From Methanomicrobium sp. W14 (lineage in GTDB: Archaea > Halobacteriota > Methanomicrobia > Methanomicrobiales > Methanomicrobiaceae): 64,000 bases of DNA. The notes below the pieces were generated by a model, which was not told where the DNA came from, made no database searches, and worked only from the letters and a program-made list of their open reading frames with translations. Shown here piece by piece: positions 56,584 through 64,000 of the stretch. The position numbers and the translations under genes were made by a program. How positions within the stretch are numbered: position 1 is the first letter of the stretch; each line of letters opens with the position of its first letter. The stretch is from the NCBI RefSeq assembly GCF_017875315.1, contig NZ_JAGGMM010000003.1:62001-126000 (forward strand), written 5' to 3'.

Positions 56584-57822
56584 CTACCTGTTGTGCCTGA
56601 ATACCGCAAAAGCCACGAATATGCCTGCTATGATTCCGAACACAGGAGCAGGAGATTTCGTAGGTGAAGTCTGTTCCGTGCTCTCAGGTGCAGGAGAAGT
56701 TGAAACGGCAGTCTGTGCAACTGATGAATTTGCACCAGAGCCGAAAGGCTCTGCATAAATCATAAGGTCAGAAAGCTCATCGTCAGTCAGGTCGTAATGG
56801 TAGAACAACGAATAATATTCTTTTACGCGTTCACCCACATCGTAGTCGAAAACATCCGGATAGAACATATTGCCAAGCCATATCATCGACAAAAGGCGGT
56901 TAACAGAAGGTGGTCCTCCCATCCAGCTGTAAGGGCCGTATGGCGCTTCATATACGTCCCCGTCACGCACAGCCCTCAGTGACTGCCAGTCGGAACTATT
57001 TATGATAGTGTTGTAATACTCATGATCCTGGCTGTAGGAAACGATAACATAGTCAGGATCGGTCTTAAAAATGTCTTCCAGGGTATATTCGTCTCCATAT
57101 CCGCTTGAAGCGACGGATTCAGGCCCAAGATTATCTGACAGATAGTCTATTACTTCGGAATGATAGGAGCCTTTGCCGATGAGATTTACAGAATTTCCGT
57201 CAACTTTGGTTACATAGATAATGCTCTTCCTGTTGTCGCCGACCTTGTTCATTCCTTTGTCGAACTCTTCGAGGAGGTCTGCCGTATAGTTGGAAAGCTT
57301 CTCCCCCTGCTCTTCCCTTGAAAGAAGTTCTCCTAAAACCTTATACGACCTTGGGATATCGGAAAGGTTGTTCTGCGTTACAAATGCAAAAGTAACACCT
57401 GTCTGACCCTGGATTTTGTCAAGATCCTCTTTTATGCCATTCTTTGACTGACCAAGATCCAGAACTACGTCTATACCCAGGTCTTTGTTCATCTCCATTA
57501 TCTCTTCGGGGTTCATCGTGGACTTCGCACCGTAGAACTGACCTGTAACCGGAAGGGCCGCAACACGCGGATCTATATATTTCAGCTGTGAATCTGAAAA
57601 CTTCCCCGAAATACTTACAAAGAGGTCAGGATCAACCGAATACAGGACAATCTGTGCCAGCGGTCCTGACGGCGATACGGCGGTAATGTTTACCGGAAGG
57701 ATAACCTCTCTTCCGGCGTCGTCAACGAATGTCCGCGTCTCTTCAGCCGCACATATTCCGCAGAAAAGCGAAGCAAGAATAAACACGAGAAGAAGCATCC
57801 GTCTGGAAAACTCAAAGCTCAT
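56584..57822 (-). CDS. Metal-chelate substrate-binding protein with C-terminal membrane anchor
   Basis: A 412-residue protein. A signal peptide ends near CAAEE (residues ~20-27). The binding domain starts FVDDAGREVILPVNITAV and has a GGPPSVNRLLSMIW motif. A Ser/Thr/Pro-rich linker (residues ~365-390) leads to a C-terminal helix, FGIIAGIFVAFAVF, with a basic end, a layout like archaeal cell-surface sorting signals (PGF-CTERM-like, not exact). Anchoring thus differs from the lipoprotein paralogue at 31.8 kb. It heads an operon with a group I methyltransferase. Confidence 0.87.
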   Translation of the reverse strand: MSFEFSRRMLLLVFILASLFCGICAAEETRTFVDDAGREVILPVNITAVSPSGPLAQIVLYSVDPDLFVSISGKFSDSQLKYIDPRVAALPVTGQFYGAKSTMNPEEIMEMNKDLGIDVVLDLGQSKNGIKEDLDKIQGQTGVTFAFVTQNNLSDIPRSYKVLGELLSREEQGEKLSNYTADLLEEFDKGMNKVGDNRKSIIYVTKVDGNSVNLIGKGSYHSEVIDYLSDNLGPESVASSGYGDEYTLEDIFKTDPDYVIVSYSQDHEYYNTIINSSDWQSLRAVRDGDVYEAPYGPYSWMGGPPSVNRLLSMIWLGNMFYPDVFDYDVGERVKEYYSLFYHYDLTDDELSDLMIYAEPFGSGANSSVAQTAVSTSPAPESTEQTSPTKSPAPVFGIIAGIFVAFAVFRHNR

Positions 57823-57873
57823 ATAAGAGATGTTTTCTTTTTTGTAATATATAAGCGATCATTTTTAGATTTT

Positions 57874-57895
57874 TGTTAAGATTATTACATTAACA
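57874..57895. promoter_or_regulatory. Inverted TGTTAA/TTAACA half-sites upstream of binding protein
   Basis: TGTTAA (57874-57879) and TTAACA (57890-57895) form an inverted pair with a 10-base spacer about 52 bp before the binding-protein start. The same half-site occurs in the palindrome at 52532-52552. Short sites in AT-rich DNA also arise by chance. Confidence 0.4.
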
Positions 57896-58092
57896 CAGAT
57901 ATATGGTTCTTCTATCATAATATGATGACTAAAAATCGAAAATTCTACAGGATTTCATTATTCAATGCCGCATTTCAGGACATTATTCTAACAACCTTAA
58001 ATATACAGAATACCTGTCCCTTATACAAAAAGCTGATTATGAAATATACAGAAGTCTTTTTTATATTTTGAATGGGAGGCGTTAATCATTAA

Positions 58093-58703
58093 ATGAAAAA
58101 ATCATCATTTTCTACACAACATTCTCTCTTATAGCACTGCTGGTGATGTGTTCCGGCTGCACCCAGGGTTATTTTGAATCCACAGACACTGTACTGATGA
58201 AACTGGACGCAAATGCAGACCACTTGGATGCACCAGGAAACGCGGAAAAGTCCATAAATATTTTACAGGAGCTGCAGACAAAAGAAGAGAAAATACCCAG
58301 GGAAATGTATCTTGGTTCTGCATCCGAATCACCTGACGGAAATATCACCGCAGTTCTGACAGAAGGCAGTTACAACACTATGCAGCAGCCTGTAATAATT
58401 GCAGAACTCCCGCAAAAATGGAATTTACTCATGGAAGAAGTAAATAACCATCCTGATATCTCAGGTACAGATAAAATCCTTTATACTGATGACATAGGTT
58501 TTCTACTTGGAAAATATCGCTCACTTCCTGACGGCGGGCAAAAAATCGTGACTGAAAAAACTGACGCCGCCAATAACATAGTCTGGGATACGACAATTGC
58601 ATCATCAGACAACACGGTTTACAAATATGGTGACATTATAGGAATATCTGAAAATTCAGTTGAAGGGTATGACATTATATACCACGACCATGAGAATGCA
58701 TAA
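58093..58703 (+). pseudogene. Lipoprotein gene with frameshift in its signal peptide
   Basis: The ATG at 58093, preceded by GGGAGG 13 bases upstream, runs MKKSS... and stops after about 13 codons. In the +1 frame the sequence continues as a signal peptide with an MCSGC lipobox (near 58150) and an open ~186-residue secreted domain to 58703. A 6-base A-run (58096-58101) precedes the break; one extra A would join the frames into a normal lipoprotein. It is either a true recent mutation, programmed slippage or a base-calling error. The domain is not recognised; it has charged, beta-rich sequence. Confidence 0.6.
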
Positions 58704-58754
58704 TCGTATAACAAAATTTCAAAGACTGCAAAATATGTTAAAAATAAAAAAATA

Positions 58755-59525
58755 CTATATTTTCGGGGAAATGAAATTCACCTTTGCACCGGTAGAATAA
58801 ATTCTCTGGAACTGGGCACCGGTCATAATTTTTCTGGCCTTGGGGATATCGGTTATAACAAATCCGGAGAGGTCGTTGACACCGTAGTCGAAAAGCTGTG
58901 GTGCAAGGGGAGTCCCGGGTCCCACAACCGTGACTTTCTGTGCGTTTTCGGACAGTTCAAGCAGGTGCGGGAAGCTCTTGTCGTTTATGCTTGCACAGGT
59001 AAGAAACGCAAAGTCGCACCCGGGAAGAAGATACTCGCATGCAGTATACGGGTAATCGCCTACGCCGGGGTCCCACTCGACAATGCTCAAATCACATATC
59101 GGCTCGAAAAGGCCTTCCAGGAACGGGAAATGACCAACTACACAGACCTTTTTTCCTTTAACGTCGTTCTGCGAGTTGATGAAAGGGTCTTTCAGTCTTC
59201 CTTCGACACGCTTCTGCGGCAGAATTTCAACACCGTTTTTTTCTGCGTTTTCAGGACTGTTGTACCATGCCGTAATAGCGGCGCCCCCGGCCGAGGCCTC
59301 TATGAAATTCCAGGACTTCACAAGTTTTGCAACTTCATTTAAGGGTTTTCCCTCCTTGTCTTCGGTAGACTGCGGCGCACGCTGCCAGTAAGCCCTGTAA
59401 GGCGAAATCCCGGCACCCTTACCACTTCTTACAAACGCATGCTCGGTCCCTATCATAATGTCGTCAACAAAGACGTCGTCAGGAATTCCCTCTATCATCG
59501 CATCATAAACTTCCCATGTACTCAA
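58755..59525 (-). CDS. DUF364 putative heavy-metal-chelation protein (second)
   Basis: A 256-residue protein distantly related to the gene at 44.0 kb. An N-terminal enolase-N-like part (residues 1-~110; MIGTEHAFVRSGKGAGISPY) and a Rossmann-like C-terminal half (KVCVVGHFPFLEGLF, ACEYLLPGCDFAFLTCASINDKS, VVGPGTPLAPQLF). It is last in the series after the GTPase and ABC ATPase, with short gaps (113 bp), which suggests a joint role in metal or chelate handling in the cytosol. Confidence 0.82.
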   Translation of the reverse strand: MSTWEVYDAMIEGIPDDVFVDDIMIGTEHAFVRSGKGAGISPYRAYWQRAPQSTEDKEGKPLNEVAKLVKSWNFIEASAGGAAITAWYNSPENAEKNGVEILPQKRVEGRLKDPFINSQNDVKGKKVCVVGHFPFLEGLFEPICDLSIVEWDPGVGDYPYTACEYLLPGCDFAFLTCASINDKSFPHLLELSENAQKVTVVGPGTPLAPQLFDYGVNDLSGFVITDIPKARKIMTGAQFQRIYSTGAKVNFISPKI

Positions 59526-59638
59526 ATTTTACACCCTCATATATTTTAAATTCCAATTCAGCAAGATTTTTCTTTTTTCAACCCGGCCAGGATATTTCGC
59601 AGGAAACTGATTTTGAATAACAAGAGGCTTTTTCAGCC

Positions 59639-60676
59639 TCACCTGTTTATCATCGAGTCAATCATCCCTGAGGAGATTATATCACCGTGGCGCAGGCTGT
59701 TTCTCAGGGACAATAGAATGTTGTCCAGTTTTTCGATTTGAATAAGATTTTTTCTCTCATCATCAGTCGTAACAATAACCTTTGCTATGCCACCGTTTCT
59801 GATAACAATTCTTTTGTCGGCAAAAAGCGCCAGAAGAGGGTCGTGGGTCGACATCAAAATCACCTTTTCGTTTCCGGAAAGAAGTTTTATGGCCTCACGG
59901 CGGTCAATTCCTGCGTTTTCAATCTCGTCGATAAGAATTACCGGCGATGCACTCATAAGAGCGGTATCGGCAATCATAAGTGCACGTGACTGGCCTCCGG
60001 AAAGCTGGGTGACTTTCGTGTCAGGAGTGAACTTTTCGCCGGCAAGAGAGTTTGCGCACTCAAAACACTTTTTTACGACACCATCAACATCAGTCACGAG
60101 GCGGCTTTTTGCATGCATCTCCAAAAATTCCCTGACTGTTAAGTCCATTACAAAGTTCATGGTCTGGGAAAGCTGTGCGACAAGTTTTACACCCGTATCA
60201 AACCTTTGGCTTTCGTCAGGGACGTTTCCGTTGATGAGAATCTTTCTTTTTGTCGGCGTATCCTCCTGGGCCATGCACTCGATGTCTTCCAGAAGCCTGC
60301 TTTTTCCGGAGCCTGTAGGCCCGACGATACTTATTATCTCACCGGGCTTTATCGTAAGGCTTAAATTTTCGGCTTCCCCGGACTTGTTCTGACCGCCGAT
60401 TATTGTAATGGATGATATAACAAATGCTCCCGATTTCGAATCAGGACTGAAAGAATCGAGAAATGTGCATAAGTTCAGCACAATACTCTCGCTGTCAAGC
60501 CCGAACTCCTCAAGCATATCAGGGTCTACATCCAAAAGAGCGTCAGAAAATGCCTTTGAAAGGTCAATTTCATTGAGCCTGTGGTTTGCAAGGTAGTCTG
60601 ATACAAGAGGATACTTCTCTATAAGGGCTTTGAGGGTCATCCCTGTGACTTCATCAGAAAAACCGTAGGCACTCAT
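59639..60676 (-). CDS. Soluble ABC-type ATPase with extra N-terminal domain
   Basis: A 345-residue protein. Residues 1-~80 form a helical domain with TLKALIEKYPLVSDYLANH, resembling DUF1858/ScdA-like domains (weak). Residues ~90-310 are an ABC ATPase: Walker A GPTGSGKS (119-126), signature LSGGQS (225-230), Walker B ending VILIDE (246-251) and the H-loop STHDPLL. No permease is attached or adjacent with it, so it may power a cytosolic conformational step rather than transport. The ATG overlaps the GTPase stop by four bases (60673-60676), hence strong coupling. Confidence 0.75.
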   Translation of the reverse strand: MSAYGFSDEVTGMTLKALIEKYPLVSDYLANHRLNEIDLSKAFSDALLDVDPDMLEEFGLDSESIVLNLCTFLDSFSPDSKSGAFVISSITIIGGQNKSGEAENLSLTIKPGEIISIVGPTGSGKSRLLEDIECMAQEDTPTKRKILINGNVPDESQRFDTGVKLVAQLSQTMNFVMDLTVREFLEMHAKSRLVTDVDGVVKKCFECANSLAGEKFTPDTKVTQLSGGQSRALMIADTALMSASPVILIDEIENAGIDRREAIKLLSGNEKVILMSTHDPLLALFADKRIVIRNGGIAKVIVTTDDERKNLIQIEKLDNILLSLRNSLRHGDIISSGMIDSMINR

Positions 60677-61362
60677 TCGTCAAACTCCATTCTTTTCAGC
60701 ATCCCCATCTGGTAATAGTCGCCGATACGGGTTTCACCCGTGCAGTACGAGCAGATGGCAGCAGGCATTGTAAACCTCAAAGTCCTGTCCTTTAACGTGT
60801 TGATATCGGTAGCCTCGCCGAAATGCTTTGCAAGAATAAATGTTCCCTGCCCTGTTATCCCGTTTATGAAGATTATCTTTGCCTGCGAATTTACCTCCTT
60901 GATGTTGAATGCGAACACCTCACGCTCGGCCTGAGAGACGATGTCACCCTTCGTAACTACGACAATATCAGCGTATTTAAGCATAGGGCCTATTTTTCTC
61001 GGTGTATTGACTCCCGAGAGGTTGTCAATTACGCACACTGAAAGAATCCCCTTTATGTAAGGTGAACACCGGTTGCAAAGACCGGCGCTCTCGGTTATCA
61101 TAAGAGACAGTCCTTTTCTCTTCCCCCATGAAACCGCGTCTTCAATATTACTAACAAAGAAATGATCAGGACAGATTTTTCCCGCAAACCCGGTCTGAAC
61201 GGGAATTTTATTTTCGCCGTATCTTATGTGATCAAATGATGTCAGGGAATCGAACTTGACAACACCTACTTTTCCTTCAGGCAGCCCGAGCGCAGAAATT
61301 GTCTTTATAATTACTGATGTTTTGCCGGATGACGGCGGCCCGGCAACTGTTACTAGCTTCAT
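60673..61362 (-). CDS. G3E-like (CobW/HypB/UreG) GTPase
   Basis: A 229-residue P-loop protein. Walker A GPPSSGKT (8-15), a Walker B-like ITESAGL at 89-95 and the guanine motif TKGD are those of G3E metal-chaperone GTPases such as HypB and UreG. Two Cys pairs (C96/C99, C204/C207) could bind a metal. In the family such proteins insert Ni, Co or Zn into targets. It is coupled to the ABC ATPase and followed by a DUF364 gene, so it may deliver metal into a chelate or enzyme. Confidence 0.75.
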   Translation of the reverse strand: MKLVTVAGPPSSGKTSVIIKTISALGLPEGKVGVVKFDSLTSFDHIRYGENKIPVQTGFAGKICPDHFFVSNIEDAVSWGKRKGLSLMITESAGLCNRCSPYIKGILSVCVIDNLSGVNTPRKIGPMLKYADIVVVTKGDIVSQAEREVFAFNIKEVNSQAKIIFINGITGQGTFILAKHFGEATDINTLKDRTLRFTMPAAICSYCTGETRIGDYYQMGMLKRMEFDE

Positions 61363-61581
61363 GTTTAATATTAAGATCTAATTGAGGTCTTAAAAATCAT
61401 AATATTTGCTGAATCTTCCTTTTAAATCAACAACATCTGTTTAACAAAAAACGACCGCGGAAAATGCACAGGAAGTCTTGCGATAAAGCTGAAAAGCACT
61501 GCAACTGTTCATACTCCCGTTTTCAACCCCTTTCCTAACTGACGCCTGAAAACTTCCAGGAAATTAAAACGCAACATCATC

Positions 61582-62367
61582 CTAACCGTCACGCGGGATG
61601 CAGATCTTATGGTGACGCATGGTATTCTCGTAATCTTCAATATTTACTTCCACACCATATACCTTTTTTATCAGGCCGGCAGTCATTACATCTTCAGGCC
61701 TGCCGTCCGCGATAACCTTTCCGTCGTAAATCATCAGGACGCGGTTTGCATACAAAAAGGCATGATCCGGGTTGTGAGTCGACAATATCACAATATATCC
61801 TCCCCCTGCAAGGCCGACGATTCTTTTCATGACCCTGGACTGGTTTCCGTAGTCAAGGTTTGCTGTAGGTTCATCCATAATGAGAATTTTTGCATTCTGG
61901 ACTAGAGCACGTGCAATAAGCGCAAGCTGTCGTTCACCGCCGGAGATTTCACCGTAACCGGCGTTTTTAAGATGAGCTATACCAAGACTTTTCATGGCCT
62001 CGCAGGCCTTGTCTATATGCTCCTGTTTTGGTTCTGAAATAATACTTATCTGGTTCGTAAGCCCCATCAGGACGACGTCAAGGACAGTGAAATTAAACAC
62101 AGGATATGTCGACTGCGGTATGTAAGCCACCTTTTTCGCTATCTGCCTGTGATCAAGAGTCTTTATGTCTGCATCATCCAGGTAAACAGAACCCGAATAG
62201 TCTTTCAAAAAACCGAGGATGCACCGAAACATCGTGCTTTTGCCGACACCGTTCGGGCCGAGAACTGCGAGGAGATCGCCCTCCTTTGCGGAAAATGAAA
62301 CGTCGGACAAGACCTTCCTGGACTTTTTCCGGTACGAAAACGTCAGGTCTTTCACCTCAAGCGTCAT
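61582..62367 (-). CDS. Metal-chelate ABC transporter ATP-binding protein (second set)
   Basis: A 261-residue ATPase. Walker A GPNGVGKS near residue 36, signature ISGGERQL near residue 138, Walker B ILIMDEPT near residue 158, H-loop LSTHNPDHAF. It overlaps the permease gene by four bases (62364-62367). It differs from the 49.8 kb ATPase, so the two transporters are not recent duplicates. Confidence 0.93.
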   Translation of the reverse strand: MTLEVKDLTFSYRKKSRKVLSDVSFSAKEGDLLAVLGPNGVGKSTMFRCILGFLKDYSGSVYLDDADIKTLDHRQIAKKVAYIPQSTYPVFNFTVLDVVLMGLTNQISIISEPKQEHIDKACEAMKSLGIAHLKNAGYGEISGGERQLALIARALVQNAKILIMDEPTANLDYGNQSRVMKRIVGLAGGGYIVILSTHNPDHAFLYANRVLMIYDGKVIADGRPEDVMTAGLIKKVYGVEVNIEDYENTMRHHKICIPRDG

Positions 62368-63416
62368 GAACGCCTGCCTCCCGTAATCAGAAGATACGCG
62401 AATATAGGTCCTCCGATAAAGGAAGTAAGAATTCCGAGCGGAACCTCGATTGAAGCCATAGTTCTTGCAAAGTCGTCAACCAGAAGAAGAAAACCCCCCC
62501 CCATAAAAATTGCGGCAGGAATAATCCTCCTGTAGTCGTAACCGAAGACCATTCTGCAGAAATGCGGTATTACAAGTCCTACCCACCCGATAATCCCGGA
62601 AATGGACACAGAGACAGCTGTTATAAGTGTCGCACAGGCAATAACGACAATTCGCAGGAGGGTCGTGTTAATTCCCATGCTCTTCGCCTCGTCCTCGCCG
62701 ACTGTAAGGACGTTGAGCCTCCACCGGAGAAGAATCAGGGGTATAAGCCCTGCAATTATTATAGGTCCTGCATAAAATATGTCGTTCATCGTGACCGCTG
62801 AAAGGCTTCCCATGAGCCAGTAGGTTATCGCGGGGAGCTGGTCGGTGGTGTCCGCCGTAAGCTTTATGTAGGAAAGGGACGCTGAAAACAGACTTCCGAC
62901 AAGAATTCCCGCAAGTACCATGCTCAATGTGGGCGATCCTCTTGCAAGCCTGCTCACGCAGTATGCAACACCAACGGCTGTCATTCCGCCCACAAAGGCA
63001 AAGAGAGTTACGGCACTGCTTCCAAGGTAAAGATATATTGCAAGGGCCGCCCCGAAACCTGCACCGGCCGAAGCTCCCAGTATATCAGGAGATACCAGGG
63101 GGTTTTGGAACATTCCCTGATAGGCTGCACCTGCCGTTGAAAGTGCAGCACCAACAAGGATTGCGGCAAGAATTCTCGGGAGCCGGATACCGCACACAAC
63201 GCTGTTCATCGCGTAGTCCCACGTGTGCTCAAAAGGGGATATATTTACTAAAGAAAGGATGTTTGACGAAAGAATCTTTACAACGTCGTCTATACATATC
63301 GAAAAACGCCCTATGCAAAGAGAAATAAGGGCACAGGCAAAAACAGCGACAAAAAGAATTACAAATCTCAACCTGTAATCAGGAAGTGTCCTTTCGGTTG
63401 CTTCAGGAATATTCAT
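62364..63416 (-). CDS. Metal-chelate ABC transporter permease (FecCD family, second set)
   Basis: A 350-residue permease with ~10 helices and family patches RLPRILAAILVGAALSTAGA, NPLVSPDILGASAGAGFGA and GWVGLVIPHFCRM. Half-sites ATGTTAA (63459-63465) and CTAAC (63476-63480) lie 40-65 bp before its start. No binding protein is adjacent on this strand; those at 31.8, 53.3 and 56.6 kb are candidates. Confidence 0.93.
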   Translation of the reverse strand: MNIPEATERTLPDYRLRFVILFVAVFACALISLCIGRFSICIDDVVKILSSNILSLVNISPFEHTWDYAMNSVVCGIRLPRILAAILVGAALSTAGAAYQGMFQNPLVSPDILGASAGAGFGAALAIYLYLGSSAVTLFAFVGGMTAVGVAYCVSRLARGSPTLSMVLAGILVGSLFSASLSYIKLTADTTDQLPAITYWLMGSLSAVTMNDIFYAGPIIIAGLIPLILLRWRLNVLTVGEDEAKSMGINTTLLRIVVIACATLITAVSVSISGIIGWVGLVIPHFCRMVFGYDYRRIIPAAIFMGGGFLLLVDDFARTMASIEVPLGILTSFIGGPIFAYLLITGGRRS

Positions 63417-63510
63417 AAAATGCCATAAAAAATTGTATTGTGGATTAAATAACTCAATATGTTAACTAAATGTTGCTAACACACGCTGAATTTCCATACC
63501 ACACTTTGGA

Positions 63511-64000
63511 TTACTCAGATTTGAATTTGAAATTAAGACAGACCCATTTTATCCAGCTTATTACAGTAGAAGCCCTTCTCCTGCATGTCACCATGCTGTA
63601 ATTACTGTAATTATCTTTGATTATTTGCGCCACGGATTCTCTTGTAACTTTCTTTAAATCATAGCCGCACTCTTTCAGAAGCATTGCAGCAGAACGAAAA
63701 ACCGGTTTTCTCATCAGCTGTACCAGTAATATTTTGTTGCGGTACCTCCTCAAAGGGTAATTTTTAACCTCGTTTCCAAGCCTTGTTAAAAGGAAAAAAC
63801 TTTTATAATGAGGGTCCCTCTCCAAAAAGTCCAGGTAAATTGCAGCATTTGCATAATACTCACCCTGCCGCCCGTTAAATTTGAACTGTTCTGAGATCTG
63901 TTCACTTGTTTTCCACTTTTCATCAAAAGAGACCACCATGTCAAGTATTTTATCCAGGTCGTTTGCCTGTGGAAAGGGAACTTTTACCGGATTATGCGGC
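63511..64000 (-). CDS. DUF7226-like domain protein, N terminus outside window
   Basis: The frame is open from the stop at 63511 to the right edge, and the upstream codons (for example VPFPQANDLDKILDMVVSF) are in frame, so the true start is beyond 64000. The 163 visible residues show a winged-helix-like layout (ISEQFKFNGRQGEYYANAA, then LTRLGNEVKNYP). This resembles the DUF7226 domain seen at the end of some restriction-type enzymes, but the match is by eye only. The function is unknown. Confidence 0.5.
   Translation of the reverse strand, partial: PHNPVKVPFPQANDLDKILDMVVSFDEKWKTSEQISEQFKFNGRQGEYYANAAIYLDFLERDPHYKSFFLLTRLGNEVKNYPLRRYRNKILLVQLMRKPVFRSAAMLLKECGYDLKKVTRESVAQIIKDNYSNYSMVTCRRRASTVISWIKWVCLNFKFKSE

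Overview
The window is chromosomal DNA from a hydrogenotrophic methanogen, most likely of the order Methanomicrobiales (a Methanoplanus/Methanolacinia-like member of the Methanomicrobiaceae; this placement is inferred). It carries a complete methyl-coenzyme M reductase operon (mcrBDCGA), a complete N5-methyl-tetrahydromethanopterin:CoM methyltransferase operon (mtrEDCBAF-A'G-H) and genes for three formylmethanofuran dehydrogenase polypeptides. Archaeal signals are present throughout: TATA-like boxes, leaderless starts, a tRNA-Glu without encoded CCA, and class III pilins.

Layout. (1) 0-9.2 kb: defence. A minus-strand BREX type 3 operon (brxF, brxC, an inserted AlbA_2/HATPase gene, and pglX, which runs off the left edge), then a zinc-ribbon protein and a uracil-DNA-glycosylase-fold protein on the plus strand. 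(2) 9.3-20.5 kb: tRNA-Glu(CUC), the mtr operon and the mcr operon, all on the minus strand. The position of mtrG is taken by a fusion of a second, almost identical MtrA corrinoid domain to MtrG. (3) 20.5-27.2 kb: about 950 bp without genes, fwdC, a hypothetical gene, a glycosyltransferase, a TetR regulator with a clear operator, and a CRISPR array of 31 repeats with no cas genes in the window. (4) 27.4-31.4 kb: two tandem moeA genes (one fused to a periplasmic-binding-like domain), a small Cys-motif protein and a bPH2 membrane protein. (5) 31.4-38.2 kb: a Fur-box-like palindrome, a metal-chelate binding lipoprotein translationally coupled to a radical SAM protein with a binding-protein-like lobe, a lipoprotein, and an MFS transporter divergent from a TrmB regulator. 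(6) 38.3-41.7 kb: fwdA and a fused fwdD-fwdB. (7) 42-63.4 kb: a large accessory region with five SAM-dependent methyltransferases, two further chelate-binding proteins, two FecCD/FecE-type ABC transporters, two DUF364 (putative heavy-metal chelation) proteins, a G3E-like GTPase, a soluble ABC ATPase and an SPFH protein. It is interrupted by four tandem pilin genes and a MarC protein. (8) The right edge holds the C-terminal part of an unidentified gene.

How the parts work together. fwdA, fwdDB and fwdC supply the first step of CO2 reduction; MoeA supports the pterin cofactor of that enzyme; mtr and mcr carry out the last two steps to methane. The 31-35 kb and 42-63 kb genes look like one dispersed system for taking up and chemically processing a metal chelate (siderophore, corrinoid or another metallophore). 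Binding proteins are paired with methyltransferases in two-gene operons, and a radical SAM enzyme carries a cytosolic copy of the binding lobe. This is the best candidate here for an undescribed system. Its ligand cannot be read from sequence alone.
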